The position numbers and the translations under genes were made by a program. This document shows, in pieces, positions 29,844 to 41,700 of a DNA stretch of 64,000 bases. The stretch comes from Scylla paramamosain (taxonomy: Eukaryota; Arthropoda; Malacostraca; Decapoda; Portunidae): the NCBI RefSeq assembly GCF_035594125.1, contig NC_087197.1, positions 8,478,110 to 8,542,109 of the forward strand, in the 5' to 3' direction. Positions within the stretch are counted from its first letter, which is position 1. The number at the start of each line of letters is the position of its first letter. Below the pieces are notes generated by a model. That model searched no databases and was not told where the DNA came from. It saw nothing but the letters and a program-made list of their open reading frames with translations.

Positions 29844-31640
29844 GTATTTTGACATTTTAGTTCGTAAGAACCTAAAAAAACACTCTAAAGAGACGTTTTA
29901 GTAGTTTTGTATTCCCCTATAGGGTGATTTCGTTGCTTCTTATTGATTTGGTGCCGAACACGCTCAAAAAATAACAAAAGACAAGTTTCTAATGATTTCG
30001 TTTCATTTCTTCATATAGCTTGCTTTACATGCATGTTGGCATTTTGGTAATTATCAATGTAAAAAAATACACGTTTTTGGTAAGTTTGTTCTTTTTCTTC
30101 AGAGCACTATTGAAGCTTTTTACTGATTTGGTACTTAAGAGAGTAATAATAAAAAAAAAAAAACATAACAAACGTTTCTCGTAATGTCCTTTCATTTCCA
30201 TATGCAGGGTGTTTTGTTTGATGATAGGCGATTTTGTACATAACAAGCTCAAAAACACTCAAAATACACGTTTTGGGTAAATGTATTCTGTTTCTCCATA
30301 TAGGGTATTTTCATGCGTTTTTAATGTCGTTTCATATATCTATATATGGGCCTTTGCATGCATTTTGGCTTTTTGGTAACTAACAATGTCATAACACTCA
30401 AAATGCACGTTTTTTTTTTTTTTTGGCAATATTGTTCTTTTTCTCCATATAGAGTGTTATTCATGCGTTTTACCCTTTTGATACTAAGAAGGTCGAAAAC
30501 ACTCATAATACACGTTTCTCGTAATGTCTTTTCATTTTTCCTATATAGGGTATTTTCGATTCATTTAGGCGTTTTTTTACGTAACAATCTTATAAAACAT
30601 TAAAAATACTTGTTTTTGGTAATGTTATTTTGTTTCTCCATAAAGGATGTTTTCTGTTTTTTTTTTTTTATCGTTTTGGTACGTAGGACACTCAAAAGAA
30701 ACGTTTTCTTTATGTTGTTTTGTATTCCCATATCAGGTGATTTGTATGCTTTTTAGCATTTTTGTGCCTAACACGCTGAAGAACACATTTTAGATACGTT
30801 TCTGAAATCTCGTTTCCTTTCCTCAAATAGGGGGCTTTACATGCATTATGGCGTTTTCATTCATAACAATGTGATAACACTGAAAATATACGTTTTTGGT
30901 AATGTTATTTCATATAGAGTGTTATTCATGCATTTTAGCGACTTCGTACCTAATAATAAAAAAAAAAACACCAATAGTACACATTTTAGTAACGTCTTTT
31001 CATTTTCCTATTTAAGATACTATATATGCATTTTGGCGTTTTTCTACTTAACTAACTCAAAAACACTCGAAATATTTGTTTTTGATATTATTTCTCCGTT
31101 TTTTTTTTTCATGCGATTTAGCGTTTCGGTACGTAAGAAAGTAAAAAATAATGAAAACACACGTTTATGGTAAAGTTGTTTTGTTTTCCTTTATAGGGTG
31201 CTTTCCATGCTTTTTTAAATATTTGTTTTTGATAATATTATTTCTCCATTTTTTTTTATTTCTCCGTTTTTTTTTTTCATGCGATTTAGCGTTTCGGTAC
31301 GTAAGAAACTCAAAAACACTGAAAACAAACGTTTTTGGTTAAGTTGTTTTGTTTTCCTTTATAGGGTGCTTTCCATGCTTTTTAGCGTTATGGTGCCTAG
31401 CACGCCAATAAACATTCAAAAGGCACTTTTCTGGAAGTCGCGTTTCCTTTCCTCATTTAGGGTACAAAAACATGTATTAGTAGTGTTTTCGAAAACGCCA
31501 AAGTGCATGGAAAGTAAGCTATACTGGAGAAACAAACAAAAACGTGTCTTTTGAGTGTTTTCAGCTTTTTACGTACCAAAACACTAAAATGCATAGAAAA
31601 GAAACTTCATGGAGAAACAGAATAATATTGTCAAAAACGT
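29844..31640. repeat. Segment A, copy 2
   Basis: Direct copy of 18,259-19,787, made of 5-mer type satellite transplanted into an 11-mer neighbourhood. It retains a monomer (about 30,345-30,445, with a 16-T run) absent from copy 1. It also has a tandem duplication in which about 31,071-31,217 is repeated as 31,218-31,385 with altered spacing. The strand switch from reverse to forward lies at about 31,462. Confidence 0.88.
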
Positions 31641-31883
31641 TTCTTTTTAGTGTTTTTGAGCGTACAAAACGCTAAAATGTGAGCAAAGAAACATTTATGG
31701 GAAACTTTAGCAAAAAATTCTTATTTCAGTGTCTTTTAACTTGTTAGGTGCTAGACCCCATATTGCATGCAAAGAACCCTATTTAAGGAAACGAAACGAT
31801 ATTAACAGAAACGTGTATTATGAGTGTTTTTATTTTCATTTTTTTTATGTACCAAAACGCTAAAACACGTGAATATTACTCTA

Positions 31884-31904
31884 TATGAGAGAGAGAGAGA
31901 GAAA
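31884..31904. repeat. Short (GA)n microsatellite
   Basis: About seven GA units followed by nine A residues lie inside a forward type 1 monomer, where the consensus reads tatggagaaacaaaac. It is probably slippage of the gagaaac motif. Confidence 0.85.
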
Positions 31905-33066
31905 AAAAAAACATTAACAAAACCAGTAGCAAAACCACCAGAAACTTGTCATTTAGGTGTTTTGAGCGTATCAGGCAGCAAAACGCTAAAAAAGCAAGGA
32001 AAACACCCTATATGGGAAAACAAGATAACATTAACAAAATCGAGCGTTTCTGAGCTTTTTACGTACCAAAACGATAAAAGGCGTCCAAAACAATATTAGT
32101 AAAAACGTATGTTCTGAGATTTTTTTTAGCTTGTTAGGTAACAAAACTCCAAAATGTATGCAAATTACCCTATATAGGTAAAAGAAACGATATTAACATA
32201 AAGGTGTATTATGTCTTTTTCAGCTTCATAGATACCAAAGGCTAAATCACGTGAATAATACTATATTTGCAGAAACAAAACAACATTACCAAAAGCGTAC
32301 TTTATAAGTTTTTTTTCCCCATGATAGGTACCAAAACGCCTAAAAGCATAGTGAACACCATACATCAAAAAAAAAAAAAAACAGACCAACATTACGAAAA
32401 ACTTGTATGCTGAGTGTTTTTGAGCTTGTTAGATACAAAAACACCAAAGTGCATGCAAGAGAACCTGTATAGGAAAAGCAATCAATATTAACAAAAACTT
32501 GTCTTTTGAGTGTTTTTCAGTTTCTTACGTACTAAAACTCTAAAACGCATGAAAAACACCCTTTATGGAGAAAGAGGACAACATTCCTATAAACTCGTGT
32601 TTTGAGAGTTTTCCCGATCATTAGCTACCAAAACGCCAAAATGCAGACAGCACACTATTTGATGTAAAGAAATTATATTACCGGAAACGTGTCATTTGAG
32701 TGTTTTTACCATATTAGAAACCAACCCCACAAAAAAAAAAAAACATGGAGAACTCTATATAGGAAAAAAAAAATAAAACATCGAAAACGTGTCTTTTGAA
32801 TGTTTTGAGCCTCTTACGTACCGAATTTCTAAAAAGCGTGCAAAACATCCTTTATGGTGAAATAGAACATTACCAAAAATGTGTGTTTTGAGTGTTCTTG
32901 AGCTTGTTGGGTACGAAAACGCCAAAATGCACACAAATTAACCAAACAAATGGGTTTTTTCCTCATGTTAGGTACAACAATCTATACAGAATATAAAAAA
33001 ACAGAACAACATTACCAAAAACGTATATTATAAGTGTTTTTGAGCTTCTTTGGTAATAAAATACTG

Positions 33067-33078
33067 AATCACGTGATT
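33067..33078. repeat. Perfect 12-bp palindrome at strand switch
   Basis: The sequence aatcacgtgatt is its own reverse complement and sits at the apex where forward satellite becomes reverse satellite. Identical copies lie at 38,933-38,944 and 44,786-44,797. The related apex near 20,080 reads aatcacgtgttt and is imperfect. Confidence 0.9.
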
Positions 33079-36000
33079 AGCACATTCATTTAGGCGTTTT
33101 GGTTTCTAAAAAGCTGGAAAACGCTTAAATCATACGTTTTTGGTAATGTCTCCCGATAAAGGCTATTGTGCACGCGTTTTAGCATTTTGGAACGTAAGAA
33201 GCTCAAAAACACTCAAAAGACACCATTTTGATAATGTTGTTTTGATTTTTATATAGAGTGTCTTCCATGCTCTTTAGAGTTTTGGTGCTAACGTTGAAAA
33301 GCCCCGAAATAACATTTTTTCTGGGAATGTCGTCTCTTTACCTTATAAAGGGTGAAATGGATGATTTTTTGCGTATTGGTACGAAATAAGCTGAAAAACA
33401 TTCAAAATACACGTTTTTGGCAAATGTGTATTATAAGTTTTTTTTTTATAGTTCAAAAGAACCAAAAATCAAAAAACACAAAAACTCGTGTATATGGAGA
33501 AGGTTCCTAGATACCAAAATGCTGAAACTCATGAATAACACTCTTAACTGAGAAACAGAACAACCTTACTAAATGCGTGTATTTTGAGTGCTTTTCACAT
33601 TCTCAGTTACCAAAACCCCAAATTGCATGCGAAATAACCTTTATGTGAGAAAAAAATGTCATTACCAGAAAAGGGTCTTTTAAGTGTTTTTCGGCGTGAT
33701 AGGCAATTTTGGTATCCAAAATGCAAAGTACTAAAAAGCAGGGCAAACATATTACATTGGAATAACACTAATTTATACCAAAAACTTGCCTTTAAGTGTT
33801 TTTGAGCTGCTTAAATACCAAACCGCTAAAACGCATGCAAAACAAACTTTATGGAGAAACAGAATAACATTACCAAAAACATGTATTTTGAGTGTTTTTG
33901 ATCATGTTATCTATAAAAACGCTTAAATACATGGAAAGAACATTATGTTTGGGAAACAAAAGGACATTACGAGAAACGTGTATTATGAGTGTTTTTTAAG
34001 TTCCTTAAGTACCAAAAAGCTAAAACCCACAAATAACACTCTTTATTTAGAAAATAAAAAACAAAAAGAAAATTAAAAAAATAGGAATTTTTTTTTTTTT
34101 GTTATTCATATTCATAGGTACCGATATGCCAAAATTCTGGGAAAATTCAGGGCAATCATATAATAAAAAAATATTATCAAAAAAGTTAATTTCAGCTTTT
34201 TTTTCGGATTGTTATGTACCAAACCCTAAAGTGCATGCAAAGCCTCCTATATGAGGAAATTAAACGACTTTACCAGAAATCTGTGTTTTGAGTGTTTTTT
34301 AGCATGTTAGGCACCAAAATGATAAATAATATGGAACTCACTCTATATGGGAGTCCAAAACAAAGTTACTGAAAACGTGTCTTCTCAGTGTTTTACGTAG
34401 AAAATCGCTAAAACGGATGCAAAGCAACCAATATCAAGAATAAGAAAAATGTTACTAAAAAGATATATTTTGAGTGTTTTTCAGCTTGTTACCTACAAAA
34501 AAAAAACGCGAAAATTGATGTAAAGCACCCTATATTGGGAAACAAAAGGACATTGCAAGAAAAGTGTATAATGAGTATAGTTCAAAAGAACCACAAGGGA
34601 AAAAACGCAAAATCTCGTGTATATGGAGAGGTTTCCTAGATACAAAAATGCTAAAACTCATGTATAACACTCCTAGTTGAGAAACAGAAAAACCTTAATA
34701 AATGCGTGTATTTTGAGTGCTTTTCACATTCTTAGTTACCAAAACCCCAAATTGCATGCAAAAATAGACTTGTGGGATAAAAAAAAATGACTTTGCCAGA
34801 AAAGTGTCTTTTGAGTGTTTTTGAGCGTGATAGGCAATAAAGCACTAAAAAAGAGGGATATCACATTACATTGGAGGAAAACGAATTTTTACCAAGAACT
34901 TGCCTTTAAGTGTTTTTGAGCTCCTTATATACCAAAACACTAAAACGCATTGAAAACACTCTTTATGGTGAAACAGAATAACTTTACCAAAAACATGTAT
35001 TTTGAGTGTTTTTGATCATGTTGCCAATAAAAACGCTAAAATACATGCAAAGAACACTATTTTTGGGAAACGAAAGGAGATTACGAGAAACGTGTATTAT
35101 GAGTGTTTTTAAGTTCATTAATTACCAAAAAGCTAAAAGCAACAAATAACACTTTTTATTGAGAAACAATAAATAAATAAAAAAAAATACAATATTTTTT
35201 TTCTTTCTTATTCATCTTCACAGGTACCGAGATGCCAAAATTCGGGCAAAATTCAGGAAATTATGTGAAATAAAAACATTATCCAAAAAGTTAAATTTAG
35301 CTTTTATCGGACTGCTATGTACCAAACCCGTAAAGTGCATGCAAAGCCACATATATGGGGAAATTAAATGTCTTTGCCAGAAAACGGTCTTATGAGTGTT
35401 TTTCAGCATGTTAGGAACCAACACGATAAATAACATGGAAGTCAATCTATATGGGAATCGAAAACAAAATTACTAAAAACGTGTCTTATCGGTGTTTTAC
35501 GTAGAAAAACGCTAAAACGGATGCAAACCAACCAATATGAAGAAATGAAATAACATTACCAAAAAGGTATATTTTGAGCATTTTTGAAATTGTTACCTAC
35601 AAAAAACACGAAAATGGATGGAAAGCACTCTATATTGGGAAGCAAAAGAACATTACGAGGAACGTGTATAATGAGTGTTTTATAGTTTCACAAGAACTAC
35701 AAGGCAAAAAACGCAAAAACTTGTGTATATAGAGAAGTTTCTTACATTCCAAAATGCTGAAACTCTGGAACAACACTCTTAATTGAGAAACAAAACCATC
35801 TTACTTAATGCGTGTATTTTGAGTGCTTTTCACATCCTTAGTTACCAAAACCCTAAATTACATGCGAAACCAGCTTTATGTGGGAAAAAAATGACATTAC
35901 CAGAAAAATGTCTTTTGAGTGTTTTTGAGCGTGTTAGGCAATAAAGCACTAAAAAGCAGGGCAATCACATTACACTGAAATAAAACCAATTTTTAACAAG

Positions 36001-37365
36001 AACTTGCCTTTAAGTGTATTTGAGCTCGTTATATACCAAAACGCTAAAATGCATGCAAAATACACTTTATGGTGAAACAGAATAACATTACGAAAAACAT
36101 GTATTTTGAGTGTTTTTGATCATGTTACCAATAAAAACGCTTAAATACATGCAAAGAACCCCATTTTTGGGAAATGAAAGTACATGACGAGAAACGTGTA
36201 TTATGAGTGCTTTTAAATTCATTAAGTACGAAAAAGCTAAAAGCCACAAACTACACTCTTTATTGAGAAAAAAAATACAATATTTTTTTTTCATTCTTAT
36301 TCATCTTCACAGGTAACGAGGTGCCAAAATTCGGGAAATTTTCAGGAAATTATATGAAATAAGGACATTATCAAAAAAGTTAAATTTAGCTTTTTTTTCG
36401 GACTGTTATGTACCAAACCCCTAAAGTGCATGCAAAGCCACCTATATGGGGAAATTAAACGTCTTTGCCAGAAAACTGTCTTATGAGTGTTTTTCAGCAT
36501 GTTAGGAACCAACACGATAAAACCCAAGGAAGTCAATCTATATGAGAATCCAAAACAAAATTACTGAAAACGTGTCTTTTCGGTGTTTTATGTAGAAAAC
36601 GCTAAAATGGATGCAAAACAACCAAAATGAAGAAATAGAATAACATTACCAAAATGGTATATTATTTGTGTTTTTGAAATTGTTACCTACAAAAAACGCG
36701 AAAATGGATGGAAAGCACTCTATATTGGGAAGCAAAAGGCACCAAAAAGCATGTTAGGCACCAAAACGATAAATAATATGAAAGTCACTCTATATGGAAA
36801 TCTAAAACAAAATTACTGGAAACGTGTGTTTTAAAAGATTTACGTAGAAAAACGCTAAAACAGATGCAAACCAACTAATATAAATAAATAGAATAACATT
36901 ATCAAAAAAAGTATATTTTGTGTGTTTTTGAGCTTGTTACATAAAAAAAACGCGAAAATGGATGCAAAGCACTCTATATAAGGAAAAAAAAGGACATAAC
37001 GAGAAGCGTATATAATGAGTGTTTTATAGTTTCACCAGAATCACAAGGCAAACAACGCAAAAACTCGACTGTATGGAGAAGATTCTAAGATACCAAAATT
37101 CTGAAACTCATGAATAACAGTCTTAATCAAGAAACAGAACAACCTTACTAAATGCGTGTATTTTGAGTGTTTTTTTTACATTCTTAGTTACCAAAACCCC
37201 AAATTCCATGCGAAACTAGCTTTATGTGGGAAAAATATGATATTACCAGAAAAGTGTCTTTGAGTGTTTTTGAGCGTGTTAGGCAATAAAGCACTAAAAA
37301 GCAGTGCAATCATATTACATGGGAATAAAACCAACTTTTAAGAAGAACTTGCCTTTTGGTGTATT

Positions 37366-37842
37366 TGACACGCATTTAGTAAGGTTGTTCTGTTTCTCAA
37401 TTAAGAGTGTTATTCACGAGTTTCTGCATTTTGGTATCTAGAAAACTTCTCCATATACACGAGTTTTTGCGTTTTTTGCCTTGTGGTTTTTTTGAACTAT
37501 AAAACATTCATTATACACTTTTCTTGCAATGTCCCTTTGTTTCCCAATATAGAGTGCTTTGTATCAATTTTTGCGTTTTATTTTTTTGTAGGTAACAAGC
37601 TCAAAAACACTCAAAATATACATTTTTGGTAATGTTTTTCTGCTTCTTGATATGGGTTGGTTTGCATCAGTTTTAGCGTTTTTCTACGTAAAACACTGAG
37701 AAGACAGGTTTTCAGTAATTTTCTTTTGCATTCCCACATAGAGTGAGTTCTTTATTATTTATCGTTTTGGTGCCTAACATGCTGAAAAACACTCAAAAGA
37801 CAGATTTCTGGTAAGGTCTTTAATTTCCTCATATGCGAGGCC
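37366..37842 (-). repeat. Inverted five-monomer block, copy 2
   Basis: A reverse-sense block in forward array, with left junction tatttgacacgcatttag and right junction gaggccttgcatgtctttt. These are the reverse complements of the junctions around 28,768 and 28,292, so the whole flipped structure is present in the opposite orientation. Confidence 0.9.
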
Positions 37843-38784
37843 TTGCATGTCTTTTGAGTGTTTTTGAACGTGTTACGCAATAAAGCACTAAAAGGAAGGT
37901 CAATCACATTACATGGGAATAAAACCAAATTTTACCAAGAACTTGCCTTTAAGTGTTTTTGAGCGCCTTACATACCAAAACGCTAAAATGCATGCAAAAT
38001 ACATTTTATAAAGAAACAGAATAATATTACCAAATACATGTATTTTGAGTGTTTTTGATCATGATATCTATAAAAACGCTTAAATACATGCAAAGAACTT
38101 TATGTTTGGGAAACGAAAGGACATTACGAGAAACGTGTATTATGAGTGTTTTTTTTTAATTTTTTTCAGTACCTAAAAGCTAAAACCCACAAATAACACT
38201 CTTTATTTAGATAAAAAAAATAATTAACAAAAAATTTAAAAAATTGGATTTTTTATTTATTTATTTATTTATTTTTGTTATTTATCCTTATAGGTACCGA
38301 GATGCCAAAATTCTGCCAAATTTCAGGGAATTTATGTGGAAAAAAGAACATTACCAAAAGAGTTATTTATAGCTTTTTTTTCGGATTGTTATGTACCAAA
38401 CCCTAAAGTGCATCCAAAGCCACCTATATAGGGAAGTTAAACGACTTTACCAGAAACCTGTCTTTTCAGTGTTTTTCAGCATGTTAGGCACTAAAACGAT
38501 AAATAATATGGAAGTCAGTCAATATGTGAATCCAAAAGAAAATTACTGAAAACGTGTCTTTTCAGTGTTTTACGTAGAAAAACGCTAAAGCGGATGCAAA
38601 CCAACCTTTATGAAGAAATAGAATAACATTACCAAAAAGATATATTTTGAGTATTTTTGAGCTTGTTACCTACAAAAAAATGCAAAAATGGATATAAAGC
38701 ACTCTATATTAGGAAACAAAAGGACATTACGAGAAACGTGTATAATGAGTGTTTTATAGTTTTAAAAGAACCAAAAAAAAAAGA

Positions 38785-41700
38785 ACGCCAAAATGCACAC
38801 AAATTAACCAAACAAATGGGATTTTTCCTCATGTTAGGTACAACAATCTATACAGAATATAAAAAAACAGAACAACATTACCAAAAACGTATATTATAAG
38901 TGTTTTTGAGCTTCTTTGGTAATAAAATACTGAATCACGTGATTAGCACATTCATATAGGCGTTTTGGTTTCTAAAAAGCTGGAAAACGCTTAAATCATA
39001 CGTTTTTGGTAATGTCTCCCGATAAAGGCTATTGTGCACGCGTTTTAGCATTTTGGAACATAAGAAGCTCAAAAACACTCAAAAGACACCATTTTGATAA
39101 TGTTGTTTTGATTTTTATATAGAGTGTCTTCCATGCTCTTTAGAGTTTTGGTGCTAACGTTGAAAAGCCCCGAAATAACATTTTTTCTGGGAATGTCGTC
39201 TCTTTACCTTATAAAGGGTGAAATGGATGATTTTTTGCGTATTGGTACGAAATAAGCTGAAAAACATTCAAAATACACGTTTTTGGCAAATGTGTATTAT
39301 GAGTTTTTTTTTTTTATAGTTCAAAAGAACAAAAACGCAAAAAAACACAAAAACTCGTGTATATGGAGAAGGTTCCTAGATACCAAAATGCTGAAACTCA
39401 TGAATAACACTCTTAACTGAGAAACAGAACAACCTTACTAAATGCGTGTATTTTGAATGCTTTTCACATTCTCAGTTACCAAAACCCCAAATTGCATGCG
39501 AAATAACCTTTATGTGAGAAAAAAATGTCATTACCAGAAAAGGGTCTTTTAAGTGTTTTTCGGCGTGATAGGCAATTTTGGTATCCAAAATGCAAAGTAC
39601 TAAAAAGCAGGGCAAACATATTACATTGGAATAACACTAATTTATACCAAAAACTTGCCTTTAAGTGTTTTTGAGCTGCTTAAATACCAAACCGCTAAAA
39701 CGCATGCAAAACAATCTTTATGGAGAAACAGAATAACATTACCAAAAGCATGTATTTTGAGTGTTTTTTGATCATGTTATCTATAAAAACGCTTAAATAC
39801 ATGGAAAGAACATTATGTTTGGGAAACAAAAGGACATAACGAAAAACGTGTATTATGAGTGTTTTTTAAGTTCCTTAAGTACCAAAAAGCTAAAACCCAC
39901 AAATAACACTCTATATTTAGAAAATAAAAAAAACAAAAAACAAAAATTTTTAAATAGGAATTTTTTTTTGTTATTCATATTCATAGGTACCGATATGCCA
40001 AAATGCTGGGAAAATTCAGGGCAATCATATAATAAAAAAATATTATCAAAAAAGTTAATTTCAGCTTTTTTTTCGGATTGTTATGTACCAAACCCTAAAG
40101 TGCATGCAAAGCCTCCTATATGAGGAAATTAAACGACTTTACCAGAAATCTGTGTTTTGAGTGTTTTTTAGCATGTTAGGCACCAAAATGATAAATAATA
40201 TGGAACTCACTCTATATGGGAGTCCAAAACAAAGTTACTGAAAACGTGTCTTCTCAGTGTTTTACGTAGAAAATCGCTAAAACGGATGCAAAGCAACCAA
40301 TATCAAGAATAAGAAAAATGTTACTAAAAAGATATATTTTGAGTGTTTTTCAGCTTGTTACCTACAAAAAAAAAAAAACGCGAAAATTGATGTAAAGCAC
40401 CCTATATTGGGAAACAAAAAGGACATTGCAAGAAAAGTGTATCATGAGTGTTTTATAGTTCAAAAGAACCACAAGGGAAAAAACGCAAAATCTCGTGTAT
40501 ATGGAGAGGTTTCCTAGATACAAAAATGCTAAAACTCATGTATAACACTCCTAATTGAGAAACAAAAAAACCTTAATAAATGTGTGTATTTTGAGTGCTT
40601 TTCACATTCTTAGTTACCAAAACCCCAAATTGCATGCAAAAATAGACTTGTGGGATAAAAAAAATGACTTTGCCAGAAAAGTGTCTTTTGAGTGTTTTTC
40701 AGCGTGATAGGCAATAAAGCACTAAAAAAGAGGGATATCACATTACATTGGAGGAAAACGAATTTTTACCAAGAACTTGCCTTTAAGTGTTTTTGAGCTC
40801 CTTATATACCAAAACACTAAAACGCATTGAAAACACTCTTTATGGTGAAACAGAATAACTTTACCAAAAACATGTATTTTGAGTGTTTTTGATCATGTTG
40901 CCAATAAAAACGCTAAAATACATGCAAAGAACACTATTTTTGGGAAACGAAAGGAGATTACGAGAAACGTGTATTATGAGTGTTTTTAAGTTCATTAATT
41001 ACCAAAAAGCTAAAAGCCACTAATAACACACTTTATTGAGAAACAATAAATAAATAAAAAAAAATACAATATTTTTTTCTTTTTTATTCATCTTCACAGG
41101 TACCGAGATGCCAAAATTCGGTCAAAATTCAGGAAATTATGTGAAATAAAAACATTATCCAAAAAGTTAAATTTAGCTTTTATCGGACTGCTATGTACCA
41201 AACCCGTAAAGTGCATGCAAAGCCACATATATGGGGAAATTAAATGTCTTTGCCAGAAAACGGTCTTATGAGTGTTTTTCAGCATGTTAGGAACCAACAC
41301 GATAAATAACATGGAAGTCAATCTATACGGGAATCGAAAACAAAATTACTAAAAACGTGTCTTATCGGTGTTTTACGTAGAAAAACGCTAAAACGGATGC
41401 AAACCAACCAATATGAAGAAATGAAATAACATTACCAAAAAGGTATATTTTGAGCATTTTTGAAATTGTTACCTACAAAAAACACGAAAATGGATGGAAA
41501 GCACTCTATATTGGGAAGCAAAAGGACATTACGAGGAACGTGTATAATGAGTGTTTTATAGTTTCACAAGAACTACAAGGCAAAAAACGCAAAAACTTGT
41601 GTATATAGAGAAGTTTCTTACATTCCAAAATGCTGAAACTCTGGAACAACACTCTTAATTGAGAAACAAAACCATCTTACTTAATGCGTGTATTTTGAGT

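Larger units (their letters stand above)
31625..33424. repeat. Segment B, inverted copy 2
   Basis: Reverse complement of 19,775-21,600. It begins within the aatattgtcaaaaacg motif shared with the end of segment A and ends at cacgtttttggcaa, after which monomer k of the 11-mer family follows directly. It is forward sense up to 33,078 and reverse sense afterwards. Its last 506 bp form the left end of the 5.86-kb tandem duplication. Confidence 0.87.
32919..38784. repeat. 5.86-kb tandem segmental duplication, copy 1
   Basis: The unit consists of 506 bp of inverted segment B, then forward 11-mer HOR from 33,425 (landmarks near 33,486, 34,616, 35,721 and 37,064), then the inverted five-monomer block at about 37,366-37,845, then forward HOR again. 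It is followed without a gap by copy 2, offset by 5,866 bases. Between about 36,500 and 37,050 the monomers i, j and k are present twice in succession, so this unit is longer than eleven monomers. No gene is seen. Confidence 0.93.

Noticed and set aside
31218..31262. Possible separate transposon in the repeated tatttctccatttttt stretch
   Set aside because: It is explained as a tandem duplication of about 167 bp within segment A copy 2, absent from copy 1.
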